From contig CM038468.1 of assembly GCA_021464415.1 (NCBI GenBank), positions 38,366,969-38,430,968 of the forward strand: a stretch of DNA of 64,000 nucleotides. Direction: 5' to 3'. The notes below the pieces were generated by a model. That model was not told the DNA's origin. It saw only the letters and a list, made by a program, of their open reading frames with translations, and ran no database searches. The stretch's first letter is position 1, and every line of letters begins with the position of its first letter. The position numbers and the translations under genes are program-made. The DNA is from Lonicera japonica (Eukaryota; Streptophyta; Magnoliopsida; Dipsacales; Caprifoliaceae). Shown one piece after another: positions 37,801-47,812 of this stretch.

Positions 37801-38709
37801 AACTCTCAGAAACTTTCCCCGAAAGAGTTGTACAACATGACTGCTCCTTGGCCTTTCGCGACCTGGGGGATTGACATTATCGGGAAGATTTCACCAAAGG
37901 CCAGCAACGGCCATGAATTCATACTAGTGGCCATTGACTACTTCACCAAATGGGTGGAAGCCGAGTCTTTCCAAACCCTTGACGCCAAAAAAGTTGCCCA
38001 ATTCATCAGACGGAATATCATCTGTCGGTATGGGGTCCCACACGAGATCATTTCGGACAACGGCATCCACTTCGAGGGAGAGGCTAGTTCCGTCATGGAA
38101 GAATATGGTATCACCCGACACAGATCTTCTCCATATAGGCCGCAAACCAACGGGGCAGTCGAGGCCGCCAACAAGAGTCTGAAAAATATCCTAAGCAAGA
38201 TGTCCGACACCTGCCGGGACTGGCCAGAGAAATTACCATATGCATTCTGGGGATACCGCACCACCGAGAGAGTCTCCACCGGGGCAACCCCGTTTTCTCT
38301 TACCTATGGGATGGAAGCAGTCCTCCCTGTTGAGTTAGAAATCCCCTCTCTCAGAGTAATGCTAGAGAATCAAGTCAATGAACTGGAGTGGGTCCAGACA
38401 CGGTATAACGAGCTAGCCCTATTAGATGAGAAGAGGCTGAAAGCCGCATACCACCACCAAGGTTATCAGAAGAGAATCGCTCGAGCATTTAACCAGAAAG
38501 TAAAAACTCGGGGTATCAATGAGAATGACATCGTATTAAAATAAATTCGAGAGCCAGCCAAAGATCCAAGGGGTAAGTTCGGGCAGAAGTGGACAGGGCC
38601 GTATATCGTCAAGAAGATTGATACGGGGGGTGCCGCTATACTCGCTGACTTAGACGGACAGTTACTGCATTCACCAGTCAACATGGACCGACTGAAGAAG
38701 TATTATTAA
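31825..38709 (+). pseudogene. gag-pol polyprotein (gag, G-patch, protease, RT, RNase H, aRNase H, integrase), nonsense-ridden
   Basis: One reading frame of 2294 codons runs from ATG 31825 to TAA 38707 with in-frame stops at 32521, 32674, 32986, 34636, 34645, 34651, 35386, 37483, 37645 and 38542. I detect no frameshift. Domains in order: gag core (about 32520-33060); a CX2H...GHDTEC zinc-knuckle-like segment near 33316-33360; a G-patch-like segment near 33606-33720; aspartic protease with LIDNGS near 34237 and LMLGRAWLHD near 34450. Then come RT (VDYRDLNKACPK near 35807 and YMDD near 36099), gypsy RNase H, archaeal-type RNase H (LYFDGA near 36983), and integrase with the His/Cys finger near 37660-37790 and DDE residues in WGIDIIG, SDNG and NGAVE. 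The stops make it non-autonomous. Their absence of indels suggests point-mutation decay. Confidence 0.93.
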
Positions 38710-39084
38710 TAGGCGTAACATGTATAGATAAGAACTACGTAAACCTGAGCCCCAACTCAAAATTTGTGTTTTTGAAAAAATCAAAAAAAGGGGAACGTAG
38801 GCAACCTGAGAAGTGACTTCAGGCCCGGTTTAAACTTTGTAAAGAAATTTATTTTCCCTCGTATATTATTAAAAGGTGGTTCAGAACACCGAAAGTTACA
38901 AAGGAAATACAACATACAAGAAGAAACTAATCCCTAGGGGTTGGCCACACTAGGTCCTCGGTGGCCAAATCAATTCAAGCCTCGTCCAGGATTTGATACG
39001 CAAAGACAATGTTATCCTCTGTAGGCTCAGAATCCATGAATCGGAATCACTCCATTTGAAAGGGGTCATCAATCAACTCTCCTT
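38710..39084. other. Spacer between gag-pol and the antisense genes
   Basis: No coding region. It contains an A-rich stretch near 38775-38790 and would hold the 3' ends of both the sense polyprotein and the antisense transcript from 40170. Confidence 0.5.
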
Positions 39085-40170
39085 CTAGAGATTGCTAGCA
39101 AGAGCAAATAATGTCAGCCCGGAGGGGCCTGGAAATACCGAAACGGGCATAGTCAGCCGAGCACGCCACATCCTCTCTACTAATAAAGAAACATGCGGGG
39201 TCACAAACTTGGATTCAGAGGAGAAATTGTTCAGACCAAGGGGAATTTCTTGAAGAACATTAAACTGCCGAAGAAGACGTCCTAGGAGATAAAAGGAGGT
39301 AAACCAGAGCCTGCGGAGCCGAACGTAGTTCTGACCTCCAGTACTAAGCACCATCGCCCTCAACTTCCACCAAGGGATGTTCCACCGAATGGCACGAAAG
39401 TTTTTCGAAAACCGCACCGTCCAATCAGAGGAAGACATGGTCAAAGCATCGAAGATAGGACGATAGAAGAAGTGCGTCGGGTTGTCGAGCCAAACCCCGT
39501 TGAAACCCACCGATCGGAAACGCTCCAACAGCCACATGTATAGCAAACGCGGACTTCCCCTGAAGAAGGGTGAGGCCCCCCTTTGAATATCATCTAGACC
39601 ATTCAGAGTCTCTGCAAGAACGATGGGCACTATGGACTCCCCATTCCTAGCATGGTAGATCAAACTCAGAATAATCGAATCAACACAAGAAGAGCCCGTC
39701 ACCAGTAACATATCCGAAACAAGACAGATCAAAGCCGCCGCAGTATGCCCCACACTATAAGAGGCTCTATCTTCGTAACGATGAAAGAACTTCACCATCT
39801 TATAGAGGTCAAGGAGTCCGTCGATAATAAAACCATCACAGTTCGCTTGGGGAATGGCTAAAAGAGCAATCAGCATATCTCGAAGACCGATTTTTTCCAT
39901 GGGAACTGCCATTGGGAGACGAACGTCAGAACGCAACAACCAGGAGAACTCCTCATAGGTCGGACAGAGCTCATCTAGTCCAAAGCGAAAGAGATGGTCC
40001 GCAGGACTCCAGAAATACAAATCACCTAACATAAAGGAAAAATCGACAAGACGATGGCACCAGCCCGCTAAAGGGCTAAAAGCACCAAAGTTCAAACCAT
40101 TTTTAGAAGGTATCAAGGCATCTCGAGCATTGACATAAGAAAAATTAGATTTTGTGCGATAAGAAGACAT
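39085..40170 (-). CDS. Antisense accessory protein of the retrotransposon, DUF7745-like
   Basis: This 361-codon frame is intact and runs opposite to gag-pol. I prefer the ATG at 40170 (MSSYRTKSNF) to the in-frame ATG at 40263, because a TATA box lies at 40218-40211 and the earlier ATG would be upstream of transcription. Features resembling plant DUF7745 proteins include LYFWSPADHLFRFG then LCPTYEEFSWLL (residues about 50-80), IVPIVLAETLNGL, GSPRLLYMWLLERF near the middle, and WNIPWWKL then LLGRLLRQF toward the C terminus. The function of this family is unknown; related domains occur in transposon-derived plant proteins. No membrane segment or nuclease motif is obvious. It is the only gene in the element without stops, which may mean it is maintained or simply luck. 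Confidence 0.7.
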   Translation of the reverse strand: MSSYRTKSNFSYVNARDALIPSKNGLNFGAFSPLAGWCHRLVDFSFMLGDLYFWSPADHLFRFGLDELCPTYEEFSWLLRSDVRLPMAVPMEKIGLRDMLIALLAIPQANCDGFIIDGLLDLYKMVKFFHRYEDRASYSVGHTAAALICLVSDMLLVTGSSCVDSIILSLIYHARNGESIVPIVLAETLNGLDDIQRGASPFFRGSPRLLYMWLLERFRSVGFNGVWLDNPTHFFYRPIFDALTMSSSDWTVRFSKNFRAIRWNIPWWKLRAMVLSTGGQNYVRLRRLWFTSFYLLGRLLRQFNVLQEIPLGLNNFSSESKFVTPHVSLLVERMWRARLTMPVSVFPGPSGLTLFALASNL

Positions 40171-40209
40171 TTTTTTGGAAGGTGTGGGGATGAAGGAAGG
40201 AAAATGGGT

Positions 40210-40284
40210 GTATTTATAGCAAAAAAGAGGGTCATGTGCCTGTTTGTCGCGCGACAAACCCATATCAAGGATTGTCGCGCGACA
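40210..40284 (-). promoter_or_regulatory. Promoter of the antisense DUF7745-like gene
   Basis: On the minus strand two perfect TGTCGCGCGACA palindromes (40284-40273 and 40256-40245) precede TATAAATA at 40218-40211. The ATG at 40170 follows after about 40 nt. This copies the LTR promoter layout. Confidence 0.75.
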
Positions 40285-40631
40285 AACCCATTTAGGGTCA
40301 CCCTATTTTTTATTTTTCTTACACATAAGAGTCATTCTTGCCAAAAGAATTACTTCTGGATGCATTCTTGTTCTCACTTTATTCTTTTGCAGGAAACCTA
40401 AATGTCATTACACTACAAGGTATGGCTCCTAAAAACACTAACTCGCATACGTATATATATATATATATATATTTCACAAAACAAGAGAGTAATGGTATAT
40501 CATCAGACACAAAAAAAGATTTTCATAAATCCAATAAAAGAACAGTTTTCAAAACTAAAACTTTGTCTACAAGTCTATAAAAATATAAATAAGTATCTGT
40601 CTGAACTAACAAAAATGCATAATAGAAAAAG
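40285..40631. other. Spacer between the two antisense genes
   Basis: Non-coding, with a (TA)n tract at about 40453-40472. It should contain the 3' end of the antisense PMD transcript. Confidence 0.5.
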
Positions 40632-43600
40632 CTAATCTACTCGGGCGCGTTTTGACACGCTCCCACTATCACCCGAGCCCTCCTCGGGAGTAAAGTCAAC
40701 CACTGGGACGCCTGGAATAGGAGGAACTGCCGCTTGGGAAGGCCCCGTCGACTAGACAGGAGCCGTAGGACGGATCACCGAAGACCGAGAACGCCTGGAG
40801 ATCTGACTGCTACTCCTCCGAGACTCCGTCCGGACATGAGAAGAAGTCGGAGGGTCGTCCGGCCGCAAAGAGACGTCGATAGCCCTCTGGTAGTCACGCA
40901 TGTATACTGGAGGGTCTCGACCAACGTACTGGAGCAGGTTCCAACTGTAGAGGTACTGGGTGTGCCAAGCCCGCAGATCCGCCACCCGTACACTCACCTG
41001 CTGGAAAAGACATAAGATAAAGAGGATCAGCACAGTCAAAATAAATAAGTACAGATATAAAAGTATCAAGAGAAGGTAAAGAAAGTACCTCATCACCAGG
41101 GCGACCACCCAAATAATCAAAAGTGTCCTCAGGAAGAGGATACTCAGGAACCATGTATCGACGCAAACCGGCGCCGACATAAGAAATATCTCTAGGGAAC
41201 GAGGGTAGATCTACCCAAGGAACCGACGGCCCCACCGGAACATCAGCGGAAGTGGACCCCCTCCTCACGAATAGGGAACAAAAGAGGCCGAGAGGATGAG
41301 CCGTCGAGACCTGGAGATCGGGCTGGAGGACCCATAACAGTCGGCGGAAGAGGGGTCAGAGTATCGTAGGTACGGACACCTGGAGGATCCACCATGGCCG
41401 TAGCTCTCAAAGGAGGGACCCCACTAGAAGGAGTAGTCGCCGGAGTAGGAGGGGTCCGCCCAAACTGATCGTAGCCTGTCCCAAGGTCCGCAGGCTCCCA
41501 GGACCGCTCAAAAAACCCTGCTCTCCCCTCGGCAGCCTCGATAGCATCAAAAAGGACCTCCGGAGACACAGAAGGGCTGGTAGGGAACTCAAAACCCTCA
41601 GCACGCCGCTCCTCCGCGGGTGCCGTCTGAGGTGGCTGCTTCGGAGCTGCCGTCGTATCACCTCCCTCACCCCCTGACTTATCACCACCCTCAACAGCAG
41701 CAGGAATGTCCCTCTCTCCCTCGGGGTCCTCGTCCTCGGAATCCAGAATGTTGTCCCTCTGGTCGAGGACAGGTGACAGATGACCCGGAATCGTCCTAGT
41801 TAGATGGGTCTGTCCTCGTATATAATGAGGATCGCCTCCCAACGCCCGATATCTCTCATAGAAGACCCGTCCCCGAGTCCCCTTCGGCTCCCTCATCAAA
41901 TAACGGGCAGCGAAAGCGGCATAGTCTCCCTCCTCAGTGAACGTCTAGAAGCCGAACCCGTCAACCAAGGCCTGCACCGTCACCGAATCAATCTCGCCCG
42001 TCCGCCTCATCAGAACCGGTGGAAATAGTGAAACTCGGGGCCACTGAGCCGGTGTATGCTGGCGAATAACTCTCTCACCCAAGTAAAAATGAAGGCCGTA
42101 CTCATCCCTAATCAGCCACCTGGTCCTCGAGGCGGTCAGAGCACGGCCATATCCGAAATGGAGACCCAGATCACCCTAGGGGGCCCACTCAATCTACAAA
42201 GAGAACAAAATTATATTTTAGTTATTTATATTCTATTTACAAATTTATTTATTGAAAAGAAAGAATACTAAAATATTTACCTGCTCCTCTAGCAGGTCAT
42301 GGACGGCAGCAGCTCCGGTCTCCCGAGTCCGGTATACATAAGGAGCCCTGTAGTTCCCCGCAATGAATCGGCGGAGAAAAGGGAACTGATCCTCCTTCTC
42401 GACGAGGAGATCTACCTGGGCGCGACCCAAGCGAGTATACGCCACAAACCAACTCTGAAGAGGAAACACAAAGAATATCAGCAACAATCAACAAATAAAA
42501 GTAAAGGACTGGAACAAAGATAAGGGAACAAAGGTATATACCTCCCATAGCAAAGAAAAGCCCTTAAGGTTCAGGGCTAAGTGGCAAGAAACCTGGTCCA
42601 TAGCATCATAGAGGACGGCAAGAATAAAACCGCCCCAATCGTAGTCGAACATGATGCTGAAATCCCAGAGATAGGGCAGCCACCAGAGATGGGCCGTGTC
42701 CCCCCCACGGGCCTCGAACAAATCATGGAGTGTCAGTAGAAGAAAAACGCGGGCATACTAGCGCGCCTCCTGGCGGGTCATCGGCGCTCCTGAAGGCAAC
42801 TAATCGAGCTCTCTCTGTGGCTAGGCCGTGACCAGTAACTAAGACGGCCGGGGATCGTATCACCTGGAACTCCGTCGCTCGAAAAACCACCTAAGTGCGC
42901 CCAACGAATGCCTTCTGCTATCAGACGCAAGGGGACATCGATCTGTATAGGGACCCCCCTGAAGGAATCCCAGTCAAAACGAATAAGTCGAGGGGGGTCT
43001 TCGTCATCTCCCCCCAGCTCCAGTGAAAAGTGTGAGTGGTGTCCCACCAGTGACAGGCCAGAGCTGGCACCAACACAGCTGTCCTAGATACCCGCTCCGG
43101 GAGGGCATCGAAGAAAGAGCCAAAAGGAGTCGCGAGAAGCAACTCCTGAACAGGAGCCGGTGCCTGTCGCCACTCTAAAGAAATGGTGTTGGAAGAACCC
43201 CAACCACGGCCAACCCACTGCAAAAAAAAAGGAACGAATACAGGATTATGAGGGTACTTTGGTGTAATTATGAGAGTTATAGGGTTATAAGGGTAAATTA
43301 TGTAATTTTCCAAACATGAGGGTACTTTGGTGTAAATATGAGAGTTTTAGGGTTATAAGGGTAAATTATGTAATTTTCCAAACGTGAGGGTACTTTGGTG
43401 TAAATATAAGAGTTATAGGGTTATAAGGGCAAATTATGTAATTTTCCAAACTTGAGGGTACTTTGGTGTAAATATGAGAGTTATAGGGTTATAAGGGCAA
43501 ATTATGTAATTTTCCAAACCTGAGGGTACTTTGGTATAAATATGAGAGTTTTAGGGTTATAAGGGTAAATTATGTAATTTTTTAAACGTGAGGGTACTTT

Positions 43601-44531
43601 GGTGTAAATATGAGAGTTATAGGGTTATAAGGGTAAATTATGTAATTTTCCAAACCTGAGGGTGCTTTGGTGTAAATATGAGAGATATGGGGTTATAAGG
43701 GTAAATTATGTAATTTTTCAAACCTGCGGGTACTTTGGTGTAATTATGAGAGATATAGGGTTACAGGGGTAAATTATTTAATTTTCCAAACCTGAGGGTA
43801 CTTTGGTGTAATTATGAGAGATATAGGGTTATAGGGGTAAATTATGTAATTTTCCAAACCTGAGGGTACTTTGGTGTAATTATGAGAGATATAGGGATAT
43901 AAGGGTAAATTATGTAATTTTTCAAACCTGAGGGTACTTTAGTGTAAATATGAGAGTTATAGGGTTATAAGGGTAAATTATGTAATTTTCCAAACCTGAG
44001 AGTACTTTGGTGTAATTATGAGAATTATAGGGTTATAGGGGTAAATTATGTAATTTTCTAAACCTGAGGGTACTTTGGTATGAATTATGAAAGTTACGAG
44101 GGTTATGGGATTAGGAGGGTACATTATGTAGATTTCTAAAAAACCTAAGAGGTATCACAGGTAAAAGTATGTGTTCGCTAAAATCGGGCATTATTTCTAG
44201 TCATGCATACTAAACATTGTTTAAAATACATGCAGGAAACGACAGAAGTAACAGAACAGATAAGAAACACGAAAAGAAGACATACCAGAGATCGACGACG
44301 GATCTCGTGAGAGACAGGCTCCATCAAGAGCCACGGGACGTCCGGGATCGGAGCAGCCCAGGTAACGTCTCGGTAGACCACCGGCTGACCGCGGTCTACC
44401 CCATCCTCACCGTACCAATCAAGGTCGGCCCAGTCGTCGTGGTGAGGGCTGCAGCGAAGAACGCCCTGAGCGTCTGTAAAAGTGACCTCCTCCTGGTCAC
44501 CCTCCAGTCTATCAGGATGTGCAGGGTCCAT
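40632..44531 (-). pseudogene. Antisense plant-mobile-domain (PMD/MAIN-like) gene, five exons, decayed
   Basis: Inferred exons on the minus strand: 44531-44286, 43217-42542, 42454-42281, 42193-41089 and about 40997-40632, each with GT-AG borders. Exon 1 starts MDPAHPDRLEGD. Exon 2 carries the PMD signature (CHWWDTTHTFHWSWGEMT, then DLFVLTGIPSGG) and later HLWWLPYLWDF with the YDWGG block. Exons 3-4 continue with RRFIAGNYRAP and LIRDEYGLHFYLGERVI, then an acidic, Pro-rich region. The last exon ends SKRARVD with an Arg/Ser-rich tail. Lesions: G-run frameshifts near 42955 and 41260, and a third frame change between them near 42830. At least six TAG codons stand where CAG (Gln) fits. PMD proteins are linked to transposon silencing and meristem maintenance in plants; a role here is unknown. 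Confidence 0.8.
43245..44150. repeat. 68-bp minisatellite in intron 1 of the antisense PMD gene
   Basis: Thirteen units of about 68 bp, each with GGGTACTTTGGTGTAA, AGGGTTATAAGGGTAAATTA and TGTAATTTTCCAAAC, fill almost the whole 1.07-kb intron. Units differ by a few substitutions. A few units contain TTTTAGGGTT, a telobox-like text. Confidence 0.95.
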
Positions 44532-44667
44532 CTGTGTATATATAATATGTGAGAAGAATCAAAAAGTCGAAAAAGCGGCAGGGTTTCCGCGCTAAGGAGA
44601 AGGAAGAGAGAAAGCTAGAGAGAGAGAGAGAAATGAGAGAATGAGGTGGAATGAGCTCAGCAAGGGG

Positions 44668-44751
44668 CTTATATAGTGGGGCAGTTTGTCGCGCGACAAA
44701 TGGCCACTTTGTCGCGCGACAAAGAGCCAGACACCGAAGTGTCGCGCGACA
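44668..44751 (-). promoter_or_regulatory. Promoter of the antisense PMD gene
   Basis: Three perfect TGTCGCGCGACA palindromes (44751-44740, 44721-44710, 44698-44687) precede TATATAAG at 44675-44668 on the minus strand. A CT-rich leader of about 110 nt leads to the ATG at 44531. Confidence 0.75.
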
Positions 44752-44752
44752 A

Positions 44753-45576
44753 ACCCATCCCACCCCTGATTTTTTTGACCTTTGTCTCATTTTATCTCTT
44801 GCAGGGGTACTCCAGATAAGCAGTTTTTCGAGAAATTGCTAAAAATTGCCGTACACACAGGACAAAAAAAATTCAAGGAGGACTTCTAAATCATCTCTCC
44901 GAAAGTGCGGGAACAAAATACAAACGGTTAAAGTAGTCTCTGATTTCCCAAAAAAAGGACCGAGACCATCAATGAGAAAAAGCAGGATATCAAAACAAGA
45001 CGGGAATAGAAAAAATTGAAAGAGTAGAAAAGAGAAAGAACCCGCATGAGCGCCCAAAGCAAGCGAGAGAAATAGAAATATAGAGTGACAGGGAGAGCCA
45101 CACCAAAAGTGACAGCTAGGCCAAAAAAACCGGCTCAGGGCTTCGTTTTGGGTGGGTAAGGCTCCTGATCACAAATAAGGGATAAAAAGACTCCTGGTCA
45201 AAAACAGAGAAGGCCAAGAAAAGTCTTTCCTAAAAGAGGGAGAAATAAGGACATCGAAAAACAGAATACGATGTGGGCCCACCAATAGAGAAAACTAAGA
45301 AGAGAACAGAGGATCAGAGATTGAACTTTCAAACAAATTTTCTTTTCAGCACAATACAGAAGAGATGGTTTGGAAATCCTCGGGCCAGCACTCTGCGGAG
45401 AGCAAAAGAAATCCAAAAACTGCCTTCTGAGAGAAGTATCTTCACTCAAAGAAAACATGAGAGTAAAGTTCAGAAAGATACAGGGAAATAGACATCCGGA
45501 GTAGACCCCGAGAAGCTCTTTTCACCTTCGCAAGATTTACTCTCTCCCACTCTAGCAGTCTAAGAGAGGCAACAAA
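44753..45576. other. Retrotransposon 3' region, non-coding
   Basis: Purine-rich on the plus strand (AGAAA, GAGAAA runs) with no recognisable domain in any frame. Confidence 0.5.
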
Positions 45577-46166
45577 CGCAAGCCCTCGACAGAGGCAAAC
45601 CCCAACACAAGCCCTCTCCGGAGGCAAAACACAAGCACAAGCCATCTCCAGAGGCAAAAGTACTCACAAAAGCCCTCCCAGAGGCAATTTTCTTTCTTCT
45701 TACAGATCGAAAGCCCTCCCAGAGAGGCACAGTGTAGCAATGGTAGTCCTCCCACCTGAGGCGAAGCCCTCCCAGAGAGGCACAGTGCAGCAATGGTAGT
45801 CCTCCCACCTGAGGCGAGAAGATCAAAAGCCCTCCCAGAGAGGCACAGTGCAGCAATGGTAGTCCTCCCACCTGAGGCGCAGAAAGGATCAATGGTAGTC
45901 CTCCCATCTGAGGCTAGTGGAGCAATGGTAGTCTTCCCACCTGAGGCGAAGCCCTCCCAGAGAGGCACAGTGAAGCAATGATAGTCCTCCCACCTGAGGC
46001 ACAAAAAGGATCAATGGTAGTCCTCCCATCTGAGGCTAGTGGAGCAATGGTAGTCCTCCCATCTGAGGCAAGTGGAGCAAATGAAAGCCCTCGAAAGAGG
46101 CAACGAGGTAATAAAAGCCCTCTCCAGAGGCAAAACCAAACACAAGCCCTCTCCGGAGGCACTCAC
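45577..46166. repeat. Array of about nineteen mini-hairpins upstream of the 3' LTR
   Basis: The array repeats AG(C/T)CCTC-loop-GAGGC, for example AGCCCTCTCCGGAGGC, AGCCCTCCCAGAGAGGC and AGTCCTCCCACCTGAGGC. Each copy can form a CCTC/GAGG stem. They occur alone at the edges and as alternating pairs in the middle, where the spacer GCAATGGTAG or GCACAGTGCAGCAATGG recurs. Long minus-strand open frames across it arise from the repeat and show no domain. Tandem repeats in this position are known in Tat-lineage elements. Confidence 0.85.
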
Positions 46167-46277
46167 GAGCACTTTTGCATACACACACTCCTTTAGAGTT
46201 CTTGCGGGAGCCATGGATCATGATCTCTTCCAGTCGCCTCAATTCCTTGCAAGCAAGGAGCTTGAGTCGAGAGGGTC

Positions 46278-47811
46278 TGTAGACACCCCGATCTGTGACC
46301 CCCGCAAGAACCCTAACGACCTTCGAGAACTACTGTTTTTGGGTCCGGGACCCACCCGAGCACCCTAAACTACCCCGAAAGGGTTTGTTGGCCAACAAAC
46401 CTATTTTTAAGAGAGATTGTCGCACGACAATCATATTGTCGCGCGACAAACACTTAAATGTCGCGCGACAATCACTCCTGACATCAGACCATCCACTCTC
46501 TGACACATCAGTCTGTCAGAAACATCACTTCAGCCGTTTGTCGCGCGACATTGGACACATTGTCGCGCGGCACATGCCCTTTTTGGGGAAATATCATTCG
46601 ACATACTCTCCCGAGCAGTATAAATAGGCCAACACCCCCCAAGGGTTCAAGACAGCAACTTGGGATTAAGGAATTCTAAGCTACAAATCTGATTTTGTAG
46701 TCTTTCATCAAGCATTCTCGATTATCGTCTTATTTCTGAAGAATTATCGAATCTATTCTCGACACTCGACGTGTCCCGTCTCTGGAATCGAATTCTCGAA
46801 AATATCTGAAGAAGGAAAAGATTATTCTCTCCAGAGATATCTCTGCCGTATTATATTTTCTTTCTTATTATTATTCTCGTCGGGAAGGTAAAGAAAGTCT
46901 CTTCTAGTGTTTAACATTGAATATCTGTGTACTTGTTTTATTTCTGTTGTTTTGTCCACGTTTTATTTGAATAAACTTATTGCCAAGTTACCAATAGTCT
47001 ACCGTTTTCAAAACAAGAGACCCTGATAAAGTCATTTGCAAAATCAGAAGAATAAGTACATTATCATCCGGATAAAATTCTGTTTTCAAAATCCGAACTG
47101 ATAAGACTTATCTAGGAATTAAAGTCAACATATCCTGTCTTTTTCATAGACTGCGATGTGTCTGATAAAACTCTCCTCAAAGAGTTCTAATTCCACATTG
47201 AATTAGTCCCGATATAAAGATTCGAACTTTTACAAAGGAAATCACAACACGAGGAAATCGTCATTATCTGAGGAAATAATACGGAACACTCTTTCAAAAT
47301 AAAAGGTTTTGTCATTTGTATTTACATCTTTCAAATATAAAAACATCGGATCTCGGAACACAAAGGTTTTCATCCCTTTCCCCGTTTTTCCAATATTAGG
47401 GTTTTCTCACTTAGAAAGTAATAGACTGTCAGTAAAAGCATCCAAGTTTTTCAACATAGAATAAACATATAAAAGGCCACTAGAGACCGAAAGGGCGGAA
47501 TGGGTGCTTAACACCTTCCCAAACCGTAATATAGTTTCCGAACCCTATAGAATCCTGGTTTCGTAGACAAACGTGTGAAGAAAGGCTTGTCTATAGCCTT
47601 TTCTCTTACACGACCCTTTTTGTCCGTTTTCTCGTAAAACGTACTGGCGACTCTGAAAGAACCCCTTTGCATCTAGAAATAGAACATAGGGACATGTGAT
47701 ATGAATCAACAAAGATACTCCAGCAAATGGAACGACGGAATCCGTTCCGACGCTTCAGACGCCCAACCGAACGGGGACGAGACCCGGGGGTCGTATTTGC
47801 AGATTCTCACA
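46278..47811 (+). repeat. 3' long terminal repeat
   Basis: Partner of 29535-31068 with the same ends. Palindrome copies are perfect at 46437, 46459 and 46539, with one mismatch at 46418 and 46561; a sixth copy near 46592 is badly eroded. TATAAATAG lies at 46619. The base after the LTR begins the CER1-like exon. The short purine-rich GAGTCGAGAGGG just upstream (46265-46276) is a weak polypurine-tract candidate. Confidence 0.93.
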
Positions 47812-47812
47812 A

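Larger units (their letters stand above)
29535..47811 (+). mobile_element. Complete Tat/Ogre-lineage Ty3/gypsy LTR retrotransposon
   Basis: Two LTRs of about 1534 bp each, both TGTAGACACC...TTCTCACA, bound an 18.3-kb element. Order: LTR, primer-binding site, leader, gag-pro-RT-RH-aRH-INT frame, two antisense genes, hairpin-repeat 3' region, LTR. The second, archaeal-type RNase H after the gypsy RNase H, the RT-to-integrase order and the large 3' region with antisense genes place it in the Tat clade. By eye the LTRs differ at roughly 5-8% of sites, so it is not recent. The left flank ends ATAAC and the right flank begins ACAAT, so no target duplication is present. The right flank is a CER1-like exon. 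Confidence 0.92.

Noticed and set aside
40171..40263. Upstream ATG at 40263 as the start of the antisense DUF7745-like protein
   Set aside because: It lies upstream of the TATA box, overlaps the palindrome motif, and the added 31 residues look non-conserved.
45552..46214. Several minus-strand open frames up to 150 codons before the 3' LTR
   Set aside because: They encode only the translated hairpin repeat (GGLPLLH, LWEGF units), with no domain, and occur in several frames at once.
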